Source: HIMB59 sp038124765 (lineage in GTDB: Bacteria; Pseudomonadota; Alphaproteobacteria; HIMB59). From it: 24,795 nucleotides of DNA. Each line of letters opens with the position of its first letter. Position 1 is the first letter of the stretch. Shown in pieces: positions 1 through 8,658 of this stretch. A program made the translations under genes and the position numbers. The stretch lies in contig JAYPCO010000015.1 of NCBI GenBank assembly GCA_038124765.1, forward strand, positions 1 to 24,795, given 5' to 3'. The notes under the pieces are model-generated. The model was not told the origin of the DNA and searched no databases. It saw only the letters and a list, made by a program, of their open reading frames with translations.

Positions 1-1298
1 GCTGAGTCTCTACCTTGAGATTTGGCAATTTCTCTAGCATTTGGATTAACTGATGGTCTAAATGGCATTTCAACTATTTCGCCATCTACTGGCTGACCAG
101 CGACATCACAATATTGATCAGGAAGGTGGAATTTAAATTTATTTCCAATATCCTTTTTTTCGTAAGGCACATAGCCCATTGCAATATTTGTTTTAAGTTC
201 TGGTGAGTACCAAGGCGAGGTTAAATAGCCGATTGGAGTTTTTCCATCCTCAGAAACTAACCAAAAATCAGGTGCGTATTCATCAATTGGTTTGCCACCC
301 AATTTAAAACCAACTAATTGGTTACTATAGGGTTTACCACCTGACTCTATTTTTGCTCTCATAGCTTCTAAAGCTTCTTTGCCAATATAGTCAGCTTCTT
401 TTTTTCGAGGAACTTGGTATCCAAGATTACACTGGAATGGATAAGTCTCAGCGTCAAGATCCTGTCCCCAAGATAAAATACCAGCAGCAATTCTTCTGTG
501 GTGAGCTGGAGCTATAACCATCAGATTATGTTTTTTTCCTGCTTCTAAAACAGCATTCCACATATCATCAGCGTATAAAGTAGAATTTTTAAGATAAATT
601 TCATATCCTTTTTCACCAGTAAAACCAGTTTGAGAAATGATACAATCTCTTCCACCAACTTTAGCTTCCATTAAACCATAAAAAGGTATTTGTCTAACCG
701 CATCGCCAACAAGATCTGCCATTAAGTCGGCTGATTTAGGCCCTTGAATTTGAACAGGTGAAACATCTATCTCATCTATAGTAACATTAAAACTCTTGTC
801 ATGATTAACGCCTTGTAGGAAAAACATAATATCAGAGTCAGATAAAGAGAACCAAAATTCATCTTCAGCCACTCTTAATAAAATTGGATCGTTTAATACT
901 CCGCCTTTACTATTACATAAAATTACATATTTACCTTTCATCACATCAATACGAGTTGCATCTCTTGTTATAACATAGTTAGTAAATTTTAATGCATCAG
1001 GCCCTTTAACTCTAATTTGTCTTTCCACTGCAACGTTCCACATTGTTACGTGATTAACTAATGCATCATATTCAACCATCGCACCACCATCTTCAGGTTT
1101 CACGTAACCTCTTGGGTGATACATACGATTATAAACAGTACATCTCCAACATCCTGCCTCAACAGCAAGGTGCCAATATGCGGATTTTCTTACTCTTGTA
1201 GAAATCAACATTTGTTGTGGAGTAGGACCAGATTGTCTTAGATTATACGGGACTAGTCTATCTGACTGATCCACAGTACTAGGTTGTGTTAGCTTCAT
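1..1298 (-). CDS. DmdA/GcvT-family THF-dependent methyltransferase (demethylase-like), cut by left edge
   Basis: Reading the minus strand from ATG at 1298 gives an open frame of 432 full codons that runs off the left edge, so the C-terminus is missing. Residues about 45-410 follow the aminomethyltransferase/GcvT fold and look closer to DMSP demethylase DmdA than to glycine-cleavage GcvT: a GGVLNDP motif (132-138) where DmdA has an N-D-P pattern, LSDSDIMF (152-159), VQIQGPKS (182-189), GEKGYEIY (228-235) and RIAAGILSWGQDLD (269-282). It carries about 40 extra N-terminal residues and a tail past DmdA's usual end (PFRPSVNPNARE, 412-423). Family members move a methyl group from a small donor to THF. 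The donor is not readable here; DMSP, glycine betaine or another methylated osmolyte are options. A perfect AGGAGG ribosome-binding site lies at 1303-1308. It is last in the operon visible here, after the MetF-like gene. Confidence 0.85.
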   Translation of the reverse strand, partial: MKLTQPSTVDQSDRLVPYNLRQSGPTPQQMLISTRVRKSAYWHLAVEAGCWRCTVYNRMYHPRGYVKPEDGGAMVEYDALVNHVTMWNVAVERQIRVKGPDALKFTNYVITRDATRIDVMKGKYVILCNSKGGVLNDPILLRVAEDEFWFSLSDSDIMFFLQGVNHDKSFNVTIDEIDVSPVQIQGPKSADLMADLVGDAVRQIPFYGLMEAKVGGRDCIISQTGFTGEKGYEIYLKNSTLYADDMWNAVLEAGKKHNLMVIAPAHHRRIAAGILSWGQDLDAETYPFQCNLGYQVPRKKEADYIGKEALEAMRAKIESGGKPYSNQLVGFKLGGKPIDEYAPDFWLVSEDGKTPIGYLTSPWYSPELKTNIAMGYVPYEKKDIGNKFKFHLPDQYCDVAGQPVDGEIVEMPFRPSVNPNAREIAKSQGRDS

Positions 1299-1377
1299 TT
1301 ACCCTCCTAACAAAGCTATATAGCAATTAGAGAAAACTATTTTTTTTTTATTTATGATGCAATCATAAATTTTCTAT
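1299..1377 (-). promoter_or_regulatory. 79-base intergenic spacer with two palindromes, upstream of the DmdA-like gene
   Basis: This is one of the longer spacers in the window. It contains an inverted repeat with 8-base arms (TTTATGAT/ATCATAAA, 1351-1369, 3-base loop), a run of ten T on the plus strand (1341-1350, broken just before the stem), a perfect 10-base palindrome GCTATATAGC (1315-1324) and the AGGAGG ribosome-binding site (1303-1308). On the minus strand the stem is followed by A rather than U residues, so it is not a normal terminator for the upstream gene. An internal promoter or operator for the DmdA-like gene is plausible, but I see no convincing -35/-10 pair. Confidence 0.3.
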
Positions 1378-2259
1378 CTAGAAAATTTTATTGTGGGTCA
1401 AAATCTTGCCATTTTCTATGTCAAAATTACCATTTTGTAATTCCATTAGCCAATGGCATGTCTTCTCAAAACCGCCAAAAGGAAAACAATGAAAATTTTG
1501 CAGTAGGTTTTTTTGATGAGCATAATTTGCCAAGGCCAATAACATTTCATCGTTTGATGTTTTTGTAAGTAGGTCAGTGACCTTGGTTGAATTCTTTTTA
1601 AGAAAATTTAAAGAGTTTCCTACTCCACTCATCAATCCAAAATTCAGTAGTGTTTTAAAGGACGCAGGCCCTGGAAAACCAACTCTAACAGGCATCGATA
1701 TATTTTTTTGCTCTAAGCCATCGCACCATTGTATAAATGGATCAGCGTTAAAAAAAAATTGAGTTACAATTTCTAAATCTAAAGCATTATTGATTGATAG
1801 CTTTTGTTTTTTATCTAAAAAGTTTTCTAGGGTATTATTGTCTATATCGGGAGATCCCTCTGGATGCCCTGCAATGCCAATTTTATTAAAACCAAATTTA
1901 TTTAATAAATTTGACTCTAGGATATCTAGAGAAGAGTTAATAATTCCCTTCTGCTCACCACCACCACCAATTATTAATATTTTAGAACTATCAGTTCTAT
2001 TTCTTATTTCTTTTAAAAAATTTTCAACATGATCTAAATCTTTCATCGTACGAGCAGGTAAGTGGGGGATAGGAGTTAAATTTTGCTTTGCAACAAAATC
2101 AATTGTATCTAAAACATCTAATTCAATCGCATCTGGTAAATAAGTAATATAAATACAATTTTTTTTATCTACCGGAATTTTATTTAATTTACTTTTTACT
2201 TTAGGGTTGAGTTCGATCGTAAAATTATCAATTAGGGATGTGATAGCTAATTTGTTCAT
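1378..2259 (-). CDS. MetF-like methylenetetrahydrofolate reductase family protein (atypical)
   Basis: At 293 residues it matches the usual bacterial MetF length (about 296) and the FAD-dependent TIM-barrel fold. Recognisable segments are TIELNPK (14-20, with Glu16 at the position of the catalytic Glu28 of E. coli MetF), PHLPARTM (65-72), GIAGHPEGSPDI, TQFFFNADPFIQWC and PFGGFEKTCHW near the end. MetF interconverts 5,10-methylene-THF and 5-methyl-THF. Here it sits between a dimethylglycine dehydrogenase-like gene (13 bases upstream) and a DmdA-like methyltransferase gene, so the likely job is to oxidise methyl-THF made by demethylation rather than to feed methionine synthesis; that direction is inference. 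Oddity: the conserved RGD segment that carries Asp120 in E. coli MetF aligns with IIGGGGEQKG here, so that aspartate appears to be missing. Substrate specificity may therefore differ from a housekeeping MetF. Confidence 0.8.
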   Translation of the reverse strand: MNKLAITSLIDNFTIELNPKVKSKLNKIPVDKKNCIYITYLPDAIELDVLDTIDFVAKQNLTPIPHLPARTMKDLDHVENFLKEIRNRTDSSKILIIGGGGEQKGIINSSLDILESNLLNKFGFNKIGIAGHPEGSPDIDNNTLENFLDKKQKLSINNALDLEIVTQFFFNADPFIQWCDGLEQKNISMPVRVGFPGPASFKTLLNFGLMSGVGNSLNFLKKNSTKVTDLLTKTSNDEMLLALANYAHQKNLLQNFHCFPFGGFEKTCHWLMELQNGNFDIENGKILTHNKIF

Positions 2260-2272
2260 AAAAAATTTAAAA

Positions 2273-4747
2273 TTAAGATTTTAATCTATTGTTTTCTGGG
2301 TCTAATAAAGGCTCATTTGTTACTGTCAATGCAAACCTTTTCCCAAAATACTCAAGCTCTAAATTTGTTCCTAAAGTGGACAGCTCTGAGGGGAGGTAGC
2401 CATAAACAATATGTTTATCAACAAAATAGCCATAATTAGTGCTTGTAGCATATCCCACTACTTTACCATCTTTGTATATTGGCTCCGTACCAAGCGCCAT
2501 ACCCTCAGGGTCGTCTAAAATCATACAAGTTAATTTTTTTGTAATTGGCTGCTCCTTTAATTTTTGCAAAGCCTCTTTTCCAATGAAGTCATTTTGTTTT
2601 TTTAATTTAACGGTAAAGCCTAACCCGGACTCGTAAGGGTTGGTGTTTGTGTGTATATCTGTGCCTAATGATCTGTATCCTTTTTCTAATCTCATAGACT
2701 CAAATGCGCCTGCACCAGAGCAAATCATATTAAACTCTCTAGATGCTTCACGCAATTCATCCCATAAACTTAAACCGTATTCAGTAGGTGTATAAATTTC
2801 CCAACCTAACTCACCTATATAAGAAATTCTAACTGCAACACAGGGTATATTGCTAATAGATATTCTTTTAATTGTAAAAAATGGGAAGCCTTCATTGGAT
2901 ACATCATCATCATTACAAAGTTTTTGTAACACTAATCTTGAATTAGGTCCCCAAAGACCTATTCCCGCATATGCAGATGTCCAGTCAATTATTTGAACAC
3001 TACCATCATCTGGAGCGTGTTGACGAAGCCAAGAAAGATCGATCATTCCATTGCCTGCACCCGCGAGTACCCAAAACTTATTTTCTTCTAAACGACTGAT
3101 GGTTAAGTCACTTTTTATCCCACCATAAATATTTGAAATGACGCTATATACAACCTTACCCACTTCAACATTAATGTTGTTAGTACAAACCTTTTGCAGT
3201 AAATCGAGAGCACCCTTGCCACTGACTTCAATTTTTACAAAACCAGTAATGTCAAATAAAGCACCCGTTTGTCTTGTTACTAAATGCTCTGCTGCTTGAA
3301 TAGGGCTCCAATACCTCGACTCCCAGCCTGTACGATTGGGGAAGTTTTTACCTTTAATTAACTCAGCATTAGCCTCATACCATTGAGGTCTCTCCCATCC
3401 CATCGTTTCAAAGAAATGTGCTTTTTGATCCTGAAGCCTGCTATAAAAGGGACTTCTACGCAGAGGTCGGGGTTGTTCCATTTGTTGGAGAGGGTGAATA
3501 ATATCGTAAACTTCACGATAATTTTGCTTTCCCCTTGCACGTAAATACTTCCTTACATGATGGTGTTGATGAAAACGGTTAATGTCTCCTTGGCGGACAT
3601 CTAATTCTGGTTCACCATTCGCAATCCACTCCGCCATGGCTTTTCCAACTCCTCCGCTATGAGTGATCCAAACCGCGTTGGCTGTCCATAAACCCTTTAT
3701 GGAAGTTTCTCCCATTAAGGGATTGCCATCAGTGGTAAATGAGAAAATACCGTTGATTTTTTTTGTTAATTTTTTTTCGGCAAACTTAGGAAATAACCAA
3801 TTAGTCTCTTGATGTGCACCGGCAAAGTCATCCGGTCTAAAATCAACTAGTGAAGGCATCTCTTCTGCCTCGCCTGGCTTTTTTAATTCTTCTGACTCAA
3901 GTATTCTAGGCTCATGTTTATAATTACCTATAACATAGGTATCATTCCATTGTCTAAAATAGAGGCTGTAATCTTGATGGCGTATGAGTGCATGTTCGAC
4001 TAATGCTTCCTTGTGATCTGCTTTAAATTCTTTTAGTTCTTCAAAAGGTTCTAACCAAGCCATTTGATGTTCACAAGGAACAAGGGGAAGAGAAATATTT
4101 GCTAACCGACCCATTTTAGGAGCCCAAATACCTGTAGAGACTAAAACAATATCAGCATCATAGTCACCTTTTGGTGTTTGTACCCCGCGAATTTGATTAT
4201 TAGAAATTTTAAAACCTGTGACAGGCGTATCACCTATAAAAGTACCCGCATTCAAGTCTGTGACATACTTTGCCATTGCTCTCACTGCTCGAACGGGAGC
4301 TGCTAGTCCGTCCGTAGGAACATAATAGCCTCCATGAATTTTTTCGGGATCAATATAAGGGCTTAATTTCAAAACTTCTTCAGGTGAAATTAATTTAGCA
4401 TCTGTTAACCCGTAGCTATGCGCTATTCCCATTTTTCGATAAAGATCTTCATGACGCTCTTTTGTTTTAGAAACTTCAATGCCGCCCACAGTATGAAAAC
4501 AGGGTTTACCTTCAAATGTAAGTGAGCGCAAAAGATCCACTGTATATTGAGCAAACTTGCACATCATTCTTGAGGGGTTGGTTTGAAAAACACCACCGGG
4601 CGCATGACTAGTAGAACCACCAGTTTCAAATAAAGGACCCTGGTCTAAGATAGTCATATCTTTCCAACCTAATTGAGCTAGGTGATAAGCAGTACTAGCA
4701 CCAACAATACCACTGCCAACAATAATTATTCTTGATTTATGAGCCAT
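2273..4747 (-). CDS. Dimethylglycine/sarcosine dehydrogenase-like FAD-GcvT fusion protein
   Basis: The 824-residue protein has the two-part layout of dimethylglycine and sarcosine dehydrogenases. An N-terminal DAO-type FAD domain begins with the dinucleotide motif GSGIVG (11-16) and continues with GGSTSHAPGG (43-52). His48 there lies where mitochondrial DMGDH and SARDH attach FAD covalently (GSTWHAAG motif). A short FAO_M-type linker follows (about 370-430), then GcvT N- and C-terminal folate-binding domains (about 430-820). The reaction is oxidative N-demethylation with formaldehyde captured on THF as methylene-THF. Position after soxBDAG and before the MetF-like gene supports dimethylglycine as substrate, with sarcosine handled by SoxBDAG; other N-methyl substrates are possible. 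The start is ATG at 4747, preceded by a G-rich GGGGGGA ribosome-binding site. The 66-base gap to soxG may hold an internal promoter. Confidence 0.88.
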   Translation of the reverse strand: MAHKSRIIIVGSGIVGASTAYHLAQLGWKDMTILDQGPLFETGGSTSHAPGGVFQTNPSRMMCKFAQYTVDLLRSLTFEGKPCFHTVGGIEVSKTKERHEDLYRKMGIAHSYGLTDAKLISPEEVLKLSPYIDPEKIHGGYYVPTDGLAAPVRAVRAMAKYVTDLNAGTFIGDTPVTGFKISNNQIRGVQTPKGDYDADIVLVSTGIWAPKMGRLANISLPLVPCEHQMAWLEPFEELKEFKADHKEALVEHALIRHQDYSLYFRQWNDTYVIGNYKHEPRILESEELKKPGEAEEMPSLVDFRPDDFAGAHQETNWLFPKFAEKKLTKKINGIFSFTTDGNPLMGETSIKGLWTANAVWITHSGGVGKAMAEWIANGEPELDVRQGDINRFHQHHHVRKYLRARGKQNYREVYDIIHPLQQMEQPRPLRRSPFYSRLQDQKAHFFETMGWERPQWYEANAELIKGKNFPNRTGWESRYWSPIQAAEHLVTRQTGALFDITGFVKIEVSGKGALDLLQKVCTNNINVEVGKVVYSVISNIYGGIKSDLTISRLEENKFWVLAGAGNGMIDLSWLRQHAPDDGSVQIIDWTSAYAGIGLWGPNSRLVLQKLCNDDDVSNEGFPFFTIKRISISNIPCVAVRISYIGELGWEIYTPTEYGLSLWDELREASREFNMICSGAGAFESMRLEKGYRSLGTDIHTNTNPYESGLGFTVKLKKQNDFIGKEALQKLKEQPITKKLTCMILDDPEGMALGTEPIYKDGKVVGYATSTNYGYFVDKHIVYGYLPSELSTLGTNLELEYFGKRFALTVTNEPLLDPENNRLKS

Positions 4748-4769
4748 AATCCCCCCAGTTAATTGTCTT

Positions 4770-4798
4770 AGCTAATCAATTCCAAATATTGATGTCAA
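4770..4798 (-). promoter_or_regulatory. Possible internal promoter for the dehydrogenase/MetF-like/DmdA-like genes
   Basis: In the 66-base gap after soxG the minus strand reads a perfect TTGACA (4793-4798), 17 bases of spacer, then TTAGCT (4770-4775), a poor -10. The TTAGCTAA palindrome (4768-4775) overlaps the -10 and could be part of an operator. No terminator hairpin follows soxG, so readthrough from upstream is also expected. The -35 is good and the -10 is weak. Confidence 0.35.
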
Positions 4799-4813
4799 AC
4801 GAAAAATTAGGAG

Positions 4814-5335
4814 CTAAAAGTTGACCGCGTCTATGAGTCGATCTTCAAGGTATTCAGAAAATGAACGATTGCATGAAATATACAAGTAATCATCAAAATT
4901 AAAAATAGCGCAATCAATTCTAGCTAAAAGAGTCTGGGCGGCAGTTAGTGTTTTAAAGGATTTTTCTCGAAAATCAAAATGAGTAAGTTTATTTAACATT
5001 TTAAAGCGATTTGAACCCATTATTCTAAAAAATACTTGTGCATCAGAGTAGTCTGTAGCTAGGGTAGAAGAATTTGAATTTAAATTATCAATTATTTTTT
5101 GAAATTTTTTAATTTCAATTTCCTCACTTATTATCAAGTTCCACTGATCAAAGGAAAGTTTAGCAAGAAATCTATTTTGATCATTAATGATTCTTAAGTT
5201 TTCAGTGGGGGGTAGAAGATCTAGGTGTTTATTTAAGTGGTTATTAAATTCAGAAGTGCCGGGACCTCTAATAATTATTTGTTTTTTTAATTGAAATCTA
5301 ATCTCAATATCATTGGAACGGAAAATTTCTCTCAT
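4814..5335 (-). CDS. soxG: Sarcosine oxidase gamma subunit
   Basis: This 173-residue protein overlaps the end of soxA by four bases (ATGA), the standard gene order soxB-soxD-soxA-soxG. It shows the SoxG pattern: an N-terminal half with IIIRGPGTSEFNNHLNKHL and a C-terminal half with FFRIMGSNRFKMLNKLTHFDF, ARIDCAIFNFDDYLYI and RSFSEYLEDRLIDA. The fold resembles a short GcvT-like fragment. SoxG is the small subunit of the heterotetrameric enzyme and binds next to SoxA; no catalytic residues are expected. Sequence conservation in this subunit is low, so the call rests on length, the SFSEYL segment and above all gene order. Confidence 0.88.
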   Translation of the reverse strand: MREIFRSNDIEIRFQLKKQIIIRGPGTSEFNNHLNKHLDLLPPTENLRIINDQNRFLAKLSFDQWNLIISEEIEIKKFQKIIDNLNSNSSTLATDYSDAQVFFRIMGSNRFKMLNKLTHFDFREKSFKTLTAAQTLLARIDCAIFNFDDYLYISCNRSFSEYLEDRLIDAVNF

Positions 5336-8310
5336 GAAACTAACCTTTGATTTTCTGGATCATAAAAAACAGGATTAACAATCTTAACAGGTATTGTTTT
5401 TTGATCAGGGGTGGATACAAATGCTTCTGTACCAATCAAAGCATGCCCATTTTTAATTACTGCTAAACCAAAACTATGATTGAGCGTAGGGCTAAAGTAG
5501 CTAGAGGTAATATGACCTAACATCGGCATAGGTGTTTGTATTTTGTCTTCTAAAACTACGTGCTGACCTTCTTCTAAATGGTTATCAATGTTTGAAGGTA
5601 TAATTCCAACTAATTGTTTTCTATCTGGACGGATAGTATCAGAACGAGTCAAAGATCTTTTTCCTAAGAAATCTTTTTTGCTCTTTCCAATCATCCAATT
5701 TAATCCAAGATCAATGGGGGTAATTGAGCCATCTGTATCTTGGCCCACAATAATATACCCCTTTTCAGCTCTTAGAAGGTGCATCGTCTCAGTGCCGTAT
5801 GGAACAAGTCCAAAATCACTTCCAAAGTGATGTATCTTCTCCCAAATTTTTAAGGCTTGTTGTGCGGGTACATAAATTTCGTAACCCATCTCTCCCGTAA
5901 AGCTAGCTCTCATGATACGAATGGGTATCTGATCTATCGTGTGAAATTGAAAAGTCATAAACGGAAATGTTTGATTACTAAAATCAATATCAGGAAAAAC
6001 TTTTTGCATAATATCTCTTGTTTTAGGACCGCTAATATTAAAAGTAGCAAATTGCTCTGTTATAGAATTCATATAGACATTTAGTTCAGGCCACTCCGTT
6101 TGAGCGTATTCCTCCATACAAGTTAATACATTTGCCGCTCCGCCAGTAGTTGTCGTGGCTATAAAATGCTGATCAGAAATTTTGCAGATGATACCATCGT
6201 CTTTTACCATGCCATCCTCACCTAGCATCAATGCATATCTTGAACTCCCTGGTTTCATTTTTGTAAAGTCATTTGTGTAAATTAAATTCATAAAAGTAAG
6301 GGCATCGTTACCCTTAATTTCAATTTTTCCTAAAGTGCTTCCATCTAAAATTCCGGCACCCTCTCGAACACTTTTACTCTCTCGTTGAACTGCATCGTGC
6401 ATCGACTCCTCACTGTTAAGAGGGAAGTACCATGGTCTCTTCCATTGACCTACATCTTCGAAGACTGCACCCTTGCTTAAATGCCAGCTATGAATAGGAG
6501 ATTTTCTCTCCGGATCATAAAATTCATATGTATTTCTCCCTGCTATAGCCGCAAAGCTTAAAGGAGAATAGGGAGGGCGATATATAGTAGTTCCTACTTC
6601 ATTTACTTTTTTATCTAGTAAGTCGGATACAATTCCCAAAGCATTAATACTACTGATTTTACCCTGATCCGTGCCCATACTATTGGTGGTAAATCTTTTG
6701 AGATGTTCGATACGATCAAATCCTTCTGAGATAGCTTGGCGAATATCCTTAGTCGTTACATCATTTTGCAAATCAATAAAGGACTTTGCCCAAATAGATT
6801 TACTTGGAGATTTTACCTCCCAAAGTTTTTTCACTTTTAAAAGTGAGCAGACGTTTGTTTTGATATCTAATTTAATTTTATCAACATTAAAAATTGATAG
6901 TTTTTCATTTAATTCTGTATCGATTTTTGAAAAATCAAACTGACCACTGGCCGATCCAATCGTAATAGTAGATTGGAATGATTTATAAGGTTTATATGTT
7001 AAATGTTGCTCATCCCAGTCTAATATTCCTTTTGATTGTGTGAATAAATGTACATCAGGATTGATACCACCGGATATACATAAATAGTCAGTTTTGATTT
7101 CACTAATAGCACCTGAATTATTTTCAATTAATACTTTTTCTATATGTTTTTTACCGTGTGCAGCAGTAATCAATGAATTGGTATAAATAGGAATATCGTT
7201 TCGATGAATAGTATCAAAAAGTTCTGTTTCAATCTCTTCACCTGATCTTGAATCCACATACGCTCGAGGTTTATGACCAATGCTTATCAACTTTTTAATA
7301 AGACTTAAGGAATTTGAGTTATTACTAAATATAACTGGTTGAGTTGAAGGCGAGACACCATAGCGGCAGATATATTTTTCAAAAGCGGTGGAAAGCATTA
7401 CCCCAGGCAAATCATTATTTTGAAAGGATAAAAATCTTTCAATGTGCCCATTACTTAAAATGACATGACTTGTTCTTATTTTATGTAAGGTGCTGTTTAC
7501 TTTGTCATTAGAGGGTTTAGAGCCAACAAATTTATCTTCAATTGCTATAAGGTGATCGATGTAATTATAAGTAGTTACTAAAGTATTTTTTAAAATCTGA
7601 ATATTAGATGCGTTTTGAATTTCCTGAATAATTTCTTTAACAAACTCGCTTGGCTGCTGACTATTAATAGATAGAATTTTATTTGAGTTGTTTAGAATAC
7701 CGCCCAACTGGTCATCTTGATCAATTAAGAGAACATCATAATTACTATTGATTAGAGATTTTGCGGCTAATAAACCATTTAAACCTGCGCCAACAATCGT
7801 AATGTCTACATTATGGTGCATATGATTGCTTATGGCCTTAAATTCCTTAGGTGGTTTTCCTAAACCAGCTGCTCTTCGAATAACCGGTTCATAGATTTTC
7901 TTCCAAAAACTTTTATGAGGTCCCATAAATGTTTTGTAGTAAAAACCCGCTGTAAAGAGAGGAGATAAGAAACTATTGATGGAACCAATATCGTTTTCTA
8001 GAGAAGGCCATCGATTTTGACTCTCAATTTGCATACCTTCATAGATTTTTTTTATAGTCGCTCTTGTATTGGGTTCACTATGTTCACTAATAATTTGAAC
8101 TAAGGCATTGGGCTCTTCAATCCCACAAGTATAAATTCCTCGGGGTCGATGATATTTAAAACTTCTTCCAACTAGGCTAATATTATTTCGCAAAAGTGCA
8201 GAGGCAATGGTATCACCTTTAAATGCAAAGTATTTTTTTCCATCAAACTGAAAACTTATTTTTTGATGAAACTGAATAAACTTATTATCTTTTACGTTTA
8301 AATCGCTCAT
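5332..8310 (-). CDS. soxA: Sarcosine oxidase alpha subunit
   Basis: At 992 residues it matches the family length (about 965-1000). Domain order: an N-terminal ferredoxin-like region (about 17-100, containing GRSFKYHRPRGIYTCGIEEPNA, which spans 48-69), an NAD-binding Rossmann domain with GAGLNG (174-179), and C-terminal GcvT-type THF-binding domains (about 600-985, with GEMGYEIYVPAQQ and RAEKGYIIVGQDTDG). SoxA binds NAD+ and THF; formaldehyde made at the SoxB flavin site moves internally to THF, giving 5,10-methylene-THF. It is coupled to both neighbours by ATGA overlaps: soxD stop at its start, soxG start at its stop. That tight spacing fits equimolar subunit synthesis. Nothing is truncated. 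Confidence 0.95.
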   Translation of the reverse strand: MSDLNVKDNKFIQFHQKISFQFDGKKYFAFKGDTIASALLRNNISLVGRSFKYHRPRGIYTCGIEEPNALVQIISEHSEPNTRATIKKIYEGMQIESQNRWPSLENDIGSINSFLSPLFTAGFYYKTFMGPHKSFWKKIYEPVIRRAAGLGKPPKEFKAISNHMHHNVDITIVGAGLNGLLAAKSLINSNYDVLLIDQDDQLGGILNNSNKILSINSQQPSEFVKEIIQEIQNASNIQILKNTLVTTYNYIDHLIAIEDKFVGSKPSNDKVNSTLHKIRTSHVILSNGHIERFLSFQNNDLPGVMLSTAFEKYICRYGVSPSTQPVIFSNNSNSLSLIKKLISIGHKPRAYVDSRSGEEIETELFDTIHRNDIPIYTNSLITAAHGKKHIEKVLIENNSGAISEIKTDYLCISGGINPDVHLFTQSKGILDWDEQHLTYKPYKSFQSTITIGSASGQFDFSKIDTELNEKLSIFNVDKIKLDIKTNVCSLLKVKKLWEVKSPSKSIWAKSFIDLQNDVTTKDIRQAISEGFDRIEHLKRFTTNSMGTDQGKISSINALGIVSDLLDKKVNEVGTTIYRPPYSPLSFAAIAGRNTYEFYDPERKSPIHSWHLSKGAVFEDVGQWKRPWYFPLNSEESMHDAVQRESKSVREGAGILDGSTLGKIEIKGNDALTFMNLIYTNDFTKMKPGSSRYALMLGEDGMVKDDGIICKISDQHFIATTTTGGAANVLTCMEEYAQTEWPELNVYMNSITEQFATFNISGPKTRDIMQKVFPDIDFSNQTFPFMTFQFHTIDQIPIRIMRASFTGEMGYEIYVPAQQALKIWEKIHHFGSDFGLVPYGTETMHLLRAEKGYIIVGQDTDGSITPIDLGLNWMIGKSKKDFLGKRSLTRSDTIRPDRKQLVGIIPSNIDNHLEEGQHVVLEDKIQTPMPMLGHITSSYFSPTLNHSFGLAVIKNGHALIGTEAFVSTPDQKTIPVKIVNPVFYDPENQRLVS

Positions 8311-8657
8311 TTTTTAACTGTAAAATTCCCCGAACCTACATTCGGCTCGCCAGAGGGGGTTTCAACGATTTTATTAAATTTATTTATATCAGGTCTAGGG
8401 TCGGTTAATTTATATACTTCTAAGATTTCATCAGTGGAAGTATCACGAACACAGTTAAACCATTTGCGACAGCCGTGCGAGTGAACCCACCTTTCATAGA
8501 AAATACCTTTCGGATTAGCTCTTACAAAAACATATTCTCCCCATTCATGATCAGAGATTTCTTTAGAGCCATCAGGTCTTTTAACGTGCGCTTCACCACC
8601 GTTAGTAAATTCTGATTGATCGCGTATACCGCAGAAAGGACATTCAATTAACAACAT
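8307..8657 (-). CDS. soxD: Sarcosine oxidase delta subunit (zinc-binding)
   Basis: This 116-residue protein has the four zinc ligands of SoxD at the expected places: Cys6 and Cys9 in the opening CPFC motif, His59 and Cys63 in WVHSHGC, followed by the characteristic RKWFN segment. These positions match those known for the Pseudomonas/Stenotrophomonas enzyme. The delta subunit binds zinc and holds the SoxA-SoxB assembly together. Its ATG (8657) starts one base after the soxB stop codon, and its TGA overlaps the soxA ATG. The last 15 or so residues (PSGEPNVGSGNFTVKK) look like a low-complexity tail, which is common in this subunit. Confidence 0.95.
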   Translation of the reverse strand: MLLIECPFCGIRDQSEFTNGGEAHVKRPDGSKEISDHEWGEYVFVRANPKGIFYERWVHSHGCRKWFNCVRDTSTDEILEVYKLTDPRPDINKFNKIVETPSGEPNVGSGNFTVKK

Positions 8658-8658
8658 T

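Noticed and set aside
1..1298. Calling the left-edge gene DMSP demethylase dmdA outright
   Set aside because: Motifs resemble DmdA, but there are a 40-residue N-terminal extension and a C-terminal tail, and the neighbours are methylglycine enzymes. Substrate cannot be fixed without a phylogeny.
1351..1369. Rho-independent terminator after the MetF-like gene
   Set aside because: The stem is all A/T except one base pair per arm and is followed by A rather than U on the minus strand; no plus-strand gene ends there.
2260..4813. A glycine or SAM riboswitch ahead of the methylglycine genes
   Set aside because: The available gaps (13 and 66 bases) are too short and show no recognisable aptamer core.
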